The notes under the pieces are model-generated. The model was not told the DNA's origin. It did not search any database and saw only the letters and a program-made list of their open reading frames with translations. Shown here piece by piece: positions 1 to 11,459 of a DNA stretch of 64,000 bases (positions within the stretch are counted from its first letter, which is position 1; every line of letters begins with the position of its first letter). Origin of the DNA: Auricularia sp. M13. Its lineage: Eukaryota > Basidiomycota > Agaricomycetes > Auriculariales > Auriculariaceae. A program made the position numbers and the translations under genes. Location of the stretch: NCBI GenBank assembly GCA_037042915.1, contig CM073198.1:2294001-2358000 (forward strand), in the 5' to 3' direction.

Positions 1-2788
1 TGCGCCGACTTGGGACGATTGTCCGCCTCAGCTACAATCCGCGTAAGAATGATAAGTTCGAGTAAGTTAAAGGGATATTACTTACCCATCTTGGCTTCGT
101 AATCCTCCCCGGCCTTGACGAAAATTTCCTTCATGGACACGCGGATGAAACTGAACGCCTCGCCACGACCGGTGGGATCTCCAGCGCCGTGCAGCTTCAG
201 CATCGCCTTAGACTGCGTGGCGTTCATGAAGTTCTTCGTGGTGATCCACGGCGCGAGCTGCTGCTCGATGTCGAGCTTCGACTCGTCACCGTCCTCCGCG
301 TCCGCACCACGCCCGTACCCCAGGTCCTGCAAGTGCCGCTGGCCCACTTGCATGCTCTCGGACAGCACGACCTGCTCCGGTGTGAGCATCTTGAGCATCT
401 CCGACTCGCTGGGGATCTGGCCGTTGTTTTTCAAACGCCAGAAGCCTTGGTGCGGCCCGCGGCGGTGGTACTCCATGAACTCCTTGAGTCGCTGCCGCAT
501 CTGCAGTTCGTTCTGGTCGGGAAAGTACTTCATGAGCCGTGAAATCTTCAGCCGCTCGCCAGGACTCTTCTTCAACAGCTTATATGCTATGAGTTGCAGC
601 CGGTTCTTCAGCGTCGTTGTGATCTTGCGCGAGTGAGGACCCGGAACGTCGGTGACGGGATATGTCTGGCCGACGACGAAGATGTTCTTGATCTCCCTAA
701 TGTAATACTTCGTCTCGCCGCGAGTAGAACTCCTGTGAATTGGTCAGTCCTACGTTGTCAGGTAGATTGTGAAGCCCCCGTACTTGATGACCAGGAAATC
801 GGTGGGATACGCGGTATGTCGGAAAAGGGGAGCACGAATAAGGTTATTGTACAGCGCTGGGATGACCTTGCCCGGCTCCACGTTGCCGAACTTGAGAAAC
901 GGCGATTCGTCTTGCGGTTCCAGTACAAACGGCTCGCCCAGCTCCATCTGGTGCAAGTGATCAGAAGTGGTGAAGCAGGATGCGGGCCACATTACCTTTG
1001 GGATAGTCTCGTCAAGATCGCTCTTTTTGCGATAATAATTTACAAGGATGTTGCCCATGCCATAATTCGACATGACAGGCGGGTGCTCTTCCTAAAAACG
1101 ATGTCAGCACCAAACGAGCGCCAGTCAAATCAAAAGCAAACGCACAGAGTACTCAAGCAAGATAAAGGAGCTCGTGTCCTTCAAGGTCAAGTCGCCAGTC
1201 GTACGCAGCACATCGCTGACTTCTCCTCCTTTGGAGACCTTGCGTCCGGCCTTGTCCTTCTTCTTTTTCGCCCCACGTACGCGACTGAAGCGTAACTCGA
1301 CGTTCACAGGGAACTGTAAAGCCGGCCGATGGAATGAACGCATCTCGTTCTTGGTTAGGCGGGTTTTGTACTGGACGGACATTCATCAGTTATCGATCGC
1401 TGCGAACGCGCTCTGAAAAATACGTACGAAGGGCAATTGCAATTTCTGAGCAGGATACGCATGATGCACGACGAGCTGGCCAAACGTCTGACGGACACGG
1501 GTCCGAGCGCCAGTTTTTGGCAGTTCATAGTGATGGTCATTGGAGAGGTCGAATTTATCCCGCGCAGGCCCGTCCAGCTTGGCCTTCTTCTTTGGCCGTG
1601 GATCTGCGGCGAAGGTTCAATCATGGTGTAATTGAGAAGGAGGCAAAATTCCACACCATGAGTCTCCGAGTCTGCTTCGAGAAGCTCGTCTTCGTAGTCG
1701 AATTGTGTGAAATCGCGGAACGGCAGCTTCGCATCCCAGATGATACTTTGCGTCCAGACACCAGAGTCCAGCATCGTATTCATGGGAGTGATCACGCGTT
1801 TATCATCAGCAGGTTTCTCGGGCTGGGGTGTTGAGGCAGCTGTCTTCGGTTTGTCGCCAGAAGATTCGTCAGGGTCAAAAACGACTTGGTCCTCCCAGTT
1901 GGCAAGCGAGATAAGGTTGTAGGGTTTCTTGGACATGAGTTTCTCGAGGATTTCTACTGGCTGATCCTGAGGCGAGAATGAGATGGGCATAAGGGCCCTT
2001 CGCAAGCACATACCTGCAAAGCACGACGCAAATCTGCGTCCACGTTGCCAGAAGCCACTACTTGCTCCACTCGCTTGTTCTCCACCTGACGCCGTGCGTC
2101 GCCCACAATGTTCTTGAGGAAGTTGTGTGGTTGCACGCGACGGCGGGCGTTCGTCGTTTCAGCTGCACCACGCGGTCAGTGCAAGATTGCGCATGTTGGA
2201 ACGCGACTGACCGCTAAAAGGACGCTTGCTGACGCGTGACTTGTTGACAGCGAAGCCCTTGAACAATTCGGAAAAGTCGAGCACGCCGTCGCGCTCGAAC
2301 GCGGGATAGAGCTCGTATACGGTCTTGGGGCGCTCTATTTCTCTGCGCACTATGATCTTCTTCTTCTTCTTCTCGGCCGGCACGAGCGCCTGCGACTTGG
2401 GCGCAAGATCCTTTCCGTGCGCGGGCAGTGGCGACGGCTGGACACGCGGTTCCTCGCGCACTATCTCGCGATCGACCTCGTCCTCCCAGTCGCGACCCTG
2501 GTCCATGCCAATATGGTCCTCTTCTTCGTCGTCAGACTCGTCCTTGTATATTTGCTTCGCGTTCAGCGCTGTCTTGTTGCCGAAGCCGATGCGCTCGAGG
2601 CCCTCGGCGTCCACGCCCATCTCTGCGAGAAGGCCACCGAGCCCGAGACCTGTGACCGACGAAACAGCGGCCAGTTCATCCTGAATACCGGCGTCAGTCA
2701 AAGCACCGCGCGATGGTGCAGCTGAAGGACCTGAGCTGACATCCTGGGCTTGCAATACTACTACGAGTTCACGAGATGCAGGTGCCAC
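1..2788 (-). CDS. TAF1: TFIID subunit 1 (TAF1), N-terminal part, partial at left edge
   Basis: Largest TFIID subunit, a nuclear scaffold for RNA polymerase II promoter recognition. Visible from the N-terminus: an acidic and lysine-rich segment (2200-2700), then KPYNLISLANWEDQVVFDP (about 1880-1930), then the TAF1 core (DUF3591). The core contains the family hallmarks MSNYGMGN, LINYYRKK-like NYYRKKSD, EPQDESPFL, VEPGKVIPALYNNLIRAPLF (750-1073), and QNELQMRQRLKEF (about 490-520). The first intron is 2163-2211 (GTCAGT to GCAG, CTGAC branch site) and joins KRPFS to ETTNARRR. A GTAAGT donor after codon MG near position 84 shows that the gene continues past position 1, so any bromodomain lies outside. 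The start at 2788 is the first Met of the open frame and is tentative; an upstream exon is possible. Family assignment is firm. Confidence 0.9.
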
Positions 2789-2819
2789 AGAGGCTAGCTG
2801 GCTAAAATGTGAATGCGCG

Positions 2820-3155
2820 CTATGTAGGCAACGTAGTGCACAGATAGTTGGTGGTGAACGAGTCTCGTAACCAGACGTTCGTTACGTCGGAGTTGGAAAC
2901 TCCGTTCGGCACTTGCTGACCACAAGCTCGACAACTGGCTTTGGCGCGCGCGACACGAAGGTGAGCAGAATTCATCATGTCGTTCGTGAAGGCGGCCATG
3001 TGCGCGAGATAGTCCTCGTTACGGCACATCGACGACGTCTCCCAGACGTTCACGCGCATACCCCGCCGGGTGTCCATGTCCGTGCTGAGCATCTCGTCGA
3101 CACAATGCCGCACATCGCCGATCCTTGGGATGAGTGCATTGAGATTGCGCGCCAC
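2820..3155 (-). CDS. Doubtful small hypothetical ORF upstream of TAF1
   Basis: An open frame of 111 codons with a plausible mixed composition, containing the segments DVRHCVDEMLSTDMDTRRGM and YLAHMAAFTNDMMNSAHLR and four cysteines. It matches no family I recognise. It ends about 30 bp before the putative TAF1 start on the same strand, so it could be a separate small gene, an exon of a longer gene starting near 3366, or chance. The opposite strand is also open here (2913-3323). No signal peptide or membrane segment is evident. Transcript data would be needed to call it real. Confidence 0.25.
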   Translation of the reverse strand: MARNLNALIPRIGDVRHCVDEMLSTDMDTRRGMRVNVWETSSMCRNEDYLAHMAAFTNDMMNSAHLRVARAKASCRACGQQVPNGVSNSDVTNVWLRDSFTTNYLCTTLPT

Positions 3156-3409
3156 GTCAACACGGTGGATGTATCCCCAGCAAACAAACGAGAATGTGTA
3201 TCGAGTCGTAGTGCCGAAGGCGCCGACAGCACGGATAGTCGAACTTCAGGCAATAAGTATCAGGCACCAAGCAGCCTTGAGAGAAAGAAATTTCGGGCGT
3301 TTCGAGCGTACGTACATCAGTAGGTACAACCGGGAAACTAAGTCTGAAATGCCTCTGAGTGCTCAATGCTAGGCGTTTTCAATTCAATACACTCTGAGTG
3401 CAACGGCAT

Positions 3410-5032
3410 TCATCCCGTCTTTGCCTTCATTTGTCTCCAAAACTTCCACGAACCAAGCGCAACCACGCTCAACAGGCCAAGCTCCAAGCCGACATAGCCG
3501 ACCATGCCAATTTTGACGCCACTACCGCCCCACACAGCGCCGCACACGCGCCCGCAGTAGTTGCTATACTGCACGGCGAGCGACGTCCGCCCGTTAAGGT
3601 CGATTTCCTTGCGCCGAGTCGGGCTCTCCCCCCGCTCCGAATCCAATCCCAACGCGCGCTTGAGAGAGAACACGCGCACGCTGACGCTGGGCGGGAGCGT
3701 CTTGCTCATCAAGCTCAGCGTGACGGTGCTCGCGACGTTGAAGCCGAGCGCGACGGCGGCCCAGCAAATGAGCAGCGGCGCGTAGCCGACGGTGGTGCGC
3801 GCGGCGAGCAGGGCGAGGAAGACGAGCAGGCCGACGAAGCCGCTCGCCATGCCCGCGAGCAGGATGTAGCGGTCCTGCACGCGGCGCGCGACGTGCAGCG
3901 CGTTGAAGAGCAGCAGCGGCGCGGCGATCAGCCCGCCGAGCGCGATGAAGTTGCCCGCGCCCGTCGGCGAGAAGCGCACGCCGGAGAGCGGGGACGCCAG
4001 CGTGCGCCCGCCGCCCGTCGTCGAGTTGGCGTGCGGGACGGACGGGGGCGCGGGGACGTTGGACGCGAAGACGGGGATGTTGGCCTCCCACGCGCCGAGC
4101 ACAAAGAAGCACGTCATCGCGCACCAGCACATCAGCGCGGCGACGCCCCACGCGCCCTTGGGCGCGGCAGGCGCTTGTGCGGGAGACGACGGCGCAGCCG
4201 GCGTCGGAAGCTCGACGTGCGGCGCTCCGCGGTGGTGCAAGCCGTCCGCGTCGGATTCCGGGACTGGCGCTGCAGGCAGAGGCGCCAGCTCAATCTCCTC
4301 GACAGATGCAGACGCTTGGACGCGCGGCGGCGCCGAAGGCACGTCCTTGTACACCAGCGTCGTCGCGACCCAAAACAGCGCCCACACGAGCGCCATGAGC
4401 CATCCCGGGCTCGTCAGCCCGTTGAACCACTTGTTCGGGAACCCGATCTTGAACAGCAGGCCGCCGAAGAAAGGACCTGCAGTCATCCCAACGCCTTGGG
4501 TCACGACGAGCCATCCTGCGAGCGTGGTGCGCCGCCGCAGGCCGACGATGCGCGGGTCCGAGCAGTACCGCTTGCAGTACATGAACATGGAGAACGCGAC
4601 GCCGCCGACGATGCGGCTGAGGAGGATGAGGTAGAGCTGGTTGCACGGGTACGCCAGCGCGTAGATGATATGGCCGATGATCGAGCTCGCACACGAGATA
4701 TGCAACGGGAGCTTGTAGCCGCCGCCGTCGAAGCGCATCATGGGCAGGAGCGCGATCCCAGAGAACACGGTCGGGATACCGAGCACGATACCGCTGAATG
4801 TAGCGTCGCCACCCAGATCCTCGGCGTAGACATTGGACGAGGATACGATGATGAAGAACGATATTTGAAGCAGCAGGTTGTTCAGTATGATAATGATGAG
4901 GGACGGCATGGGCGGCAGCTTGAGCTCTTCAGCATCGGCGTCGACGACCTCTGATACATCGTTTTCGGGAGTGGTTTCGAGTACAGGCAGAGCGACGGGC
5001 AGACCATAGTCGTCCTTTTTCGTGTCGGCCAT
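3410..5032 (-). CDS. Major facilitator superfamily transporter
   Basis: Polytopic membrane transporter. After a hydrophilic N-terminus (MADTKKDDYG to about residue 50) come many hydrophobic helices. Helix-loop motifs include SRIVGGVAFSMFMYCKRYCS and GVGMTAGPFFGGLLF, the conserved MFS glycine-rich helices. A long central Pro/Ala-rich cytoplasmic loop (around VQASASVEEIELAPLP) separates two six-helix halves. It recalls the MFSD8/CLN7-type family; the substrate is unknown. The open frame extends to 5209, but the 59-residue extension is not transporter-like, so Met at 5032 is preferred. Codons 3608-3679 interrupt the conserved end and look like an in-frame 72-nt intron (GTGCGC to CGCAAG); removing it joins LPPSVS to EIDLNGRTSLAVQYSNY. 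Confidence 0.8.
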   Translation of the reverse strand: MADTKKDDYGLPVALPVLETTPENDVSEVVDADAEELKLPPMPSLIIIILNNLLLQISFFIIVSSSNVYAEDLGGDATFSGIVLGIPTVFSGIALLPMMRFDGGGYKLPLHISCASSIIGHIIYALAYPCNQLYLILLSRIVGGVAFSMFMYCKRYCSDPRIVGLRRRTTLAGWLVVTQGVGMTAGPFFGGLLFKIGFPNKWFNGLTSPGWLMALVWALFWVATTLVYKDVPSAPPRVQASASVEEIELAPLPAAPVPESDADGLHHRGAPHVELPTPAAPSSPAQAPAAPKGAWGVAALMCWCAMTCFFVLGAWEANIPVFASNVPAPPSVPHANSTTGGGRTLASPLSGVRFSPTGAGNFIALGGLIAAPLLLFNALHVARRVQDRYILLAGMASGFVGLLVFLALLAARTTVGYAPLLICWAAVALGFNVASTVTLSLMSKTLPPSVSVRVFSLKRALGLDSERGESPTRRKEIDLNGRTSLAVQYSNYCGRVCGAVWGGSGVKIGMVGYVGLELGLLSVVALGSWKFWRQMKAKTG

Positions 5033-5395
5033 CGTGGGAGCTGGAGACAAGGCGTCCCGACGATCCGGAAAAATGACTGTGAGGTTGGTTGCCGCGGCGT
5101 TGATTGTCAGCAAGCGCTGGGCATCTGAGTCAAGCTTGCGTGCTTTCAGAAATGCAGGTCTGGGGTGGGCAGCGCATCTTGAACGAAGAGAGGAAAGACA
5201 ACCAAGCAAGCGGTATCAAATGGTCGCACGGCCTGTTAGTTGTCCTCGGAGACGAATGTCAAAGTGCTTGACCTCGCTCTATAACAGAACTTAGCAAGTA
5301 GCCTTCCGAGTGATAAAATAATCGTTGCCAGGGAGTTATGCATATAGATGCGCAGAACAGGAATGTACATGTGCAAGTAGGTAGAATAGGCACAT

Positions 5396-6475
5396 TCACC
5401 GCGCTGCCTGCTTCCAAGAGTTCCTCAGCGCCATGAGTGACGTGATCAGCCTAGGCAGAAGTTCAGCGTTGCATGATAAGCAGACGAAGAAGGTAACAGA
5501 CCCGAGAATTCCGGCAACACCGTCGTTCACGTTGACGAGAGCGAGACCAGTGGCGGGAAGCCAGACGTCGAGCGAGTCGAGGACGAGCTGGTAGCGCACG
5601 GCCTTGCGCTCCCTGCACATTCTTGTCAGAGGGCAGCCGGAGGTTCAGGCAAGGCGACATACGCAGTCAAGGCCTTGAGGCGAGTGCCGTTCTCGACCTC
5701 GTGGGCAATGTCCTTCTCGCCTGCGACGATCTTTTCGCTCTGCTTGATAGCCTTTGCTTCATTTGCGAGTCTGCCAGCCTACATGCGTACGATGAGTATA
5801 TGCTATGCGTGATGTGCTGGAAATATACCTTCAGCAGGCCCTGGGCAATGGAGAAGAGGATGCCAGCGAGCCAGAAACGCAGCGAGTTCTTGAGGTACTT
5901 GGTGCTCTTGTCCGGCGTGAGGTTGATGAAGCGGACCGCGTTGGCCTGGCACAGTGCCGGTGAGCAATCGGACGTCACTGCATGTGATATCGGCAAAGCA
6001 CGCACCCAGACGACACCGTCGAGCGTCAGGTAGCCCGCATAGGATATCTGGCGAAGGATGGCTAGGTACTGCTCAACGGGGCTCGTGCGCAAGAGCGGAG
6101 ACTGTGTGCCGCGGACGGCGGCCTGGACGTGCTCGAGCGGCTTAAAGAGACGGAGGACTGTATGCGGGCTCGGACATGAGACAATGGCGGGTCAAAGGGC
6201 ACGCACGCTTCCTGCCCAGGGCAAGATGGGACTTGAGGGCATTCCAGCGTGCGGCATCGAGCTTGTTGCCCTGCTGGATGAGGGCCCAGGCGTAGAAGCG
6301 GGCAAAGTACTGGACGGCGCGGTACAGCTGGCGGGCTGTTAGCCATTATTTCCGGGTTAACGCAGCAGGCGCGGCTCGCCTTGTCCCTGCCGACGGTCGT
6401 GGAGAGGACGCGGACGGACTGGGCAGCCGCAGGATGGAGGACGACGTTGTGGGCGATGGCGGCGGCGGACTGCAT
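5396..6475 (-). CDS. PEX11: Peroxisomal membrane protein PEX11
   Basis: Peroxin that elongates and divides peroxisomes and controls their number. Spliced segments in order: MQSAAAIAHNVVLHPAAAQS at the N-terminus; a YRAVQYFARFYAWALIQQGN-type amphipathic region (about 6260-6350); HVQAAVRGTQSPLLRTSPVE (about 6070-6130); YAGYLTLDGVVW; RFINLTPDKSTKYLKNSLRFW (5870-5930); and a C-terminal YQLVLDSLDVWLPATGLALV followed by a hydrophobic stretch (5396-5600). These match fungal PEX11, including the conserved DSLD segment near the C-terminal membrane span. At least four short introns interrupt it. Its start lies 166 bp from the RIF1 start on the opposite strand, so the two share an upstream region. In fungi this family is linked to growth on fatty acids. 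Confidence 0.85.
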
Positions 6476-6641
6476 GATGACGGCACGTGAAACGGAAGAC
6501 GGAAGACGGTAAGCGCCCGGGACGAGTCGTCAACAGATTCAGGCCCCGACGCGCGACGCGCTCTCGGGTGATACATAGGCATTTGCCGGGACGCGTCTCT
6601 TCCTGCCCGTGCCCACCACCTTGTCTTCCCCCGGTCCAGGA
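6476..6641. promoter_or_regulatory. Shared upstream region of PEX11 and RIF1
   Basis: A 166-bp interval between two divergent start codons. It must hold both 5' UTRs and the promoters, or one bidirectional promoter. I see no clear TATA box. The function is inferred from gene orientation only. Confidence 0.5.
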
Positions 6642-9600
6642 ATGCGCGCGCCCGCCGGAGCCGACAAGGAGAACATTGCCCCCGCCGACGGCAGCCCGCT
6701 GAAGAGCACGCCGACGCGGCCCCAGCGCATCTCGTGGTCTCACTCGAACCAGCACCACCCGTACTCGACCGCCGTCCGCGACCTGCCGTCCTCGGGCAAG
6801 CGCCGCGACCCCCAGCGCTCCATCCTCAAAAAGACCGTCCACATCGTCCCCATGCAGCCGCTCGCCCCACTGCCAGAGCCAGAGCCCGAGGACGTCCTCA
6901 ACGACGAGTCCTATCTGCTCTCGCCCGTCCTCACCATCGCCGACAGCGTCAACGAGGACTCCGCAGTCACCTTTGCCGACCTGCGCGAGGCCTACAACCT
7001 GCTCGCCGCCCGCGTCCGCATCAAGGCCGACGCCAGCACCTACGATTCCGACGCGCCCGTCTTCAAACCGCTCTGCGAGCACCACGACGCCATGGTACGC
7101 GCCCTCGAACGCGATCTCGCACGCTGCTTCATCGACCCCCTCAACTCCCAGCCCAGCACGCTCTCCGACCCATCCGACGTCTTCGGCGCTCTCGACACGC
7201 CCATGTCGTCCTCGCCCGTACGCGAGAGCAAGCGCCGCGGTATGAGCGAGGTCGAGATCAGATACGCACGCGATCTCTACACCGTCTGCCATGGCGCCCT
7301 CCGTCTCCTCTCCAACCTCTTCGCCGTGCCACAACTCTGCAATATCTTCAACAGTGCGTTATTTATTTTTCAACTTTGGCAGTCCTCCAATGCTTATGCG
7401 CGCCTAGGCGGGGAGCTCACCACTCTCTTGACGGCCTTGCTTGCCATTCCTCTCGCGCCGTCCATCCCGACGCCCAACAGCCGCAAGACCTATGCGCTCG
7501 CTATTTTCGTCCTCCAGACCCAGCGTCTGCCTGTCGACATCGTCGAGCCTGCACGCCCTCGCATCACGTATGCATTCTCGCGTGCCATCGAGGGCGAACT
7601 GGGCAAGGAGGGCAAGAAGGGTTCTGCCACAGACGCGCTCAAGGTGCATATACACACTTCTCCGACTTGGCCTCTTCTTACTCATCTCTTTCACAGGCCG
7701 TCACGGAGCACCTGCTATCCGAGCCAGCAACTTTCTTGGACTCGTTTGTCGACCTCCTGCCCTCCATTCTGCAGGTCATCCTCTCGCCCAATGCCTCCAT
7801 CCGGTCGCAGTGCGTCTCTGCGTTCGGCTCCTTCGTCATGGCCGAGACTGCGCTGGCCGAGGAAGAAGAGGAGAAGTACCGCGAGACCTTTGCGACCATC
7901 TCGACCCAGGTATCCAACTTTATCGACAAGCTCTTCGAGGGGCGCAAGAAAGACGAAGGCCCGGACATCCTGACCAAGGCGCTGGGCATCACCCTCAACT
8001 CGGAGGTGCTGGAGAACAAAGTGACGGGCCCCATCTGGGGCGCGTGCACGCTCGCGACGATCATCGTCCTCTCGGGCGGCCAGCTCTTCCGGCGCCAGCG
8101 CAGCCTGAAGATGGTGCTGAGCGTGATGCCGCACCTGACGAAGCACAAGCTGCCCGCGGTCAAGGCCATCGGGCGGCTCGTCTGGCGCTGTCTCGTGTGG
8201 GCGTGGATCGACATGCAACAGGCCGTCGACCGCCTGCCCGAGGGCCAGGCGAAGCGCGAGCAGCAGGCGAGCTGCGACGCGGCGTGGAAGATTGTGCGGC
8301 AGATCGTCGAGGGCTCCGTCGGGCTGTCGATCGTCATCGCCATCCTGTACGACGGCTCGGCGCGCGGCGTCAAGCGCGCGCTGGAGGTCATCCAGAGCAT
8401 GCTCGCCGGCGGCTCCAAGTCGCACCAGTTCGCGACCGAGATGCTGCTCCAGCTCACCGCCGGCGTGAGCCGCCGAAAGGCGCGCCGGGAATGCGGGATG
8501 AAGCCCGCCGAGGCGCTCTTGTATTGCGGATTGTTTGACGGCAACTTGATGAACTTCGACACCGCGACGCTCACCACGACGCTGCAGCGCATCGTCAAGT
8601 GCGTCGACCCGAAGCACGTCCGCGCTTTGACCGACACCGAGGTCGTCGCCGCGTGGACGCCGCTGCTCACGCTGTGGAAGACGTCCCTGCTCCAAACGGA
8701 GCTCGGAGAGAACGACGAGATCCCGGTAAGTAGCTTCTTCATTTTCAACGCATGCGCGCGCTATTGCTAACGGTCGTGCAGCCTACCCTTCTTGACATCT
8801 GGCGCAACCTGCTGCTCGCGAAGACGCTCGGCAGCGACGACAGCAGTGAACGCGTCGACCCGGAAGAGGCTGCACAAGACAGGATCATCGCGCTTTTGGC
8901 CGATATACTCACTGGCGAGCAGAAGCAGGAGATCAAGCTCGAGCAGCGCCTGCAAATCGTGCGCCAGCTCTGGGACATTGTGCGCGAAGTCTACTCCGCG
9001 GGAGTCCTCGCGAGAATGGCAGCCCCTATCCTGGACGACCTCGTGGCCGTCGAGTTCGTCGACGCCGGCGAGGACGTCGTCCTGCCCTGGGCGGAGCTCA
9101 CCGCCTCGCTGCTCGTCGTTGGCGAGCTGGACCGCGTCCGCGTCGAGATGACCAGCGGCGATGTAGACCTCGACGCGAAGCGCCAGCTGTGGGCTGCGCT
9201 CGCGCGCGAATGGACTGCGACCGAAGCGAGCTCGTTCGACGGTGCCGTTTACCTTCTTACTTCCCCTTTCGGCTTGTGGTCGATGGATTCCGAGGAGTGG
9301 GACCTGTGGGACGGCTTGGTGCCTATCGCCGTGCAGCGCGGCGCGACAGTTTTCGTCGCGGCGAACGCGGTTGTGGACCGCATATGCGGCCTGATAGGCA
9401 ACCAGCAACACGAGTGCGTCCTGCATCTTTCGCAATATGTCTAATGTCACCTCTGACGCGCTTCCGCAGCTTGGTTGTGCTGGGAGAGGTCGCGCGGCAC
9501 CTGCTGCCGGCTATCCTTGAGCACGAGCCCACACCTACCGGAATATTTACAGCTATCGGCATCGTGCTGGAGGGAGTGTACCCGCCGCAACGGGCAGACC

Positions 9601-11147
9601 TGAACAGCGTCATCGCACTTATCCATGACCTAGGCGACTTCGTGCAGAACGCCCCTGCGGAGATGGTGCTCCCATTCCTGGACGCGACGCAGGCGGGGCT
9701 ATGCTTGTGGAGCCGCGATTCCGAAGGCGTCCTGTCGACCCTGCGATACACGCGCGAAGTAAGTGGCGGCCCCAGGTTCGGATTAGAGTGTCGTGCCATG
9801 TCTGACGCGCTTGTGCTTGTGCCGCAGATTGTGCCGCTGTACAAATCGTGCCTCGAGTCCCTGGCGGGGGTCAAGCTCACCCTCGCGCATCTGGAGGCGT
9901 ACGCGGACTTTTTGGCGTCCACGTTCGACCGTATATGTCCCGGCGCGGAGGGCCCCGCGGCGCTGCAACGCTTCTGGGTGCATGCTCTCCACGCCGTGCC
10001 GGATGTCCGCTCGCGCTGCCCTGAAGTGCTTGTGCCGTGTCTGAAGTCTCTTGCGGAGACGTGGGGCGAGGATCTCGGGGTCTCGCTTTCGATCGAGCCG
10101 CAGGCGGAGGAAGTCGCTGACGCGGACATGGCCATGGTGGATGAAACGACCGACGATGAAGACGACGAGGAGGCCGAGGATGTTCTCGTCGAAGACAGTA
10201 TGGTCGCTGCCGGCAATGACGACTGGGACGATGTCGAGGATTCCCAGGACGCCCTGTCCGCTCGTGAATCTCGCACGTCAGAACTGGAGTCCGAGGACGA
10301 GATGGACTGGGTTCACCAGACTCCCTCCCAGTCCCTCAAGGAGGCCGAATCTGAAGACGTCGTATATGTCGAAGAGTCCAGCCCTAGGGCTGATGCTGGG
10401 TTCGCGGACGATGCCGTCGAGCTTCTCAGTCAGCCGGCTGCTCCGGGCGATTCTGCGACCCACGCCAAACCCGCAGACGCTGCTGTCCCATTGCCAGCTA
10501 TTCCAACTACGCCTCCCCGACTCTCGCACCCGGTTACCGACCCGGATGCCGCATTCTTCCTGGATACCAGTGGCGCGTCAGGCTCCATTGTGCCCTCTTC
10601 TATGCCTCTCCAAGACTATGGCAACCCCCCTATATTTGCGCCTCCGGGAGAAGTCTCGCCGTCGCTGCGCATTGCATCCCGCTCAGTGCTGGGCAAGCGG
10701 GCGCGACCTTGTGAAGGCTCACAGCCCGGTTCTGGCGCCCGCCTCCTTCGGCGACGCTCGGAGTCTCCCTCTGGCAGCAGCGATGAGGACGACAGCATCG
10801 TGGAGGACAGTCTGGTCGTAGCGGAAAAGCGTCCCGCTTCCCGCGAACGTCAGAGACGCGCCACAGCTGATCACTCACATGCTCCCAAGGCGGACAATGT
10901 CGAGTCGCCTATCTCGTCCTATAGCAGCTCGTCTCGATCGCGCGAAGGGTCGTCACGAAAAAAGCGCGTCCTTGAAGCAGTAGAGATGCCGCGGCTACGC
11001 TCAGAGGAGAAGGCTCGGCATGTGCTCATGTCGAGCCTTGCGCGGGCACTCCTGCCTGGGGCGACGGCTCTCCACACAGGCTCGCAATCGTCACAGCCAG
11101 AAAGCGAACCGCACCCGCGGGTCCCGTGCAGAGTTTCCCAGGGATGA
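6642..11147 (+). CDS. RIF1: Telomere-associated protein RIF1 homologue
   Basis: Large HEAT-repeat chromatin protein that recruits protein phosphatase 1 to limit origin firing and acts at telomeres and breaks. The N-terminus starts MRAPAGADKENIAP and holds RISW (about 6736) and SILK (about 6822); these match RVxF-type and SILK PP1-docking motifs, arranged as in fungal RIF1. There is also a KEN triplet (ADKENIAP). The long helical-repeat body (about 6960-10100) is followed by an acidic, Ser/Pro-rich, low-complexity tail with SESPSGSSDEDDSIVEDS and a basic end. Introns recognised: about 7352-7410, 7645-7696, 8726-8781, 9416-9470 and 9761-9827. The open frame runs upstream to 6609 without an ATG, so 6642 is the first Met. 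Family assignment rests on overall architecture and motifs, not on a catalytic signature. Confidence 0.75.
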
Positions 11148-11459
11148 GCTCCTGTTTGCCGCCGCTTGTACTATGATTTTTCCTTCCACGGTGTCCCGCT
11201 CATGCTTGTATCAATACGGTCAGTTCCCTTGCTCTGTTGAATGCTGTTCGACATGCTTTCTACGTAGGCTTGTATGCTCTGATTCCTACTGTCCAGTCCT
11301 CTATAGATGACTATGCACATTTTGAAAGATCCAATTCGGCCGCGATCGTGAGACAGGACGAGTCCGTTGCCGCCATTCCGAATAGTCCAAAGACGCTCTC
11401 ACCCTTTCCCGTCGACCTGCTGCGTCTTGGCCATCGCAATTGGGTGCTTGTGACGGCTT
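11148..11459. other. Convergent 3' intergenic region (RIF1 / GT8)
   Basis: About 310 bp between the convergent RIF1 and glycosyltransferase stop codons. I see no gene; it presumably holds the two 3' UTRs. Confidence 0.5.

Noticed and set aside
3398-4954. 518-codon Arg/Glu-rich frame on the plus strand
   Set aside because: It is the antisense shadow of the MFS transporter; the composition is typical of reverse-strand reading of GC-rich DNA and no domain is seen.
6734-8770. 678-codon frame overlapping RIF1
   Set aside because: The first half is Arg/Pro-rich out-of-frame RIF1; its second half is RIF1 itself after an intron, so it is a chimera of frames and not a separate gene.
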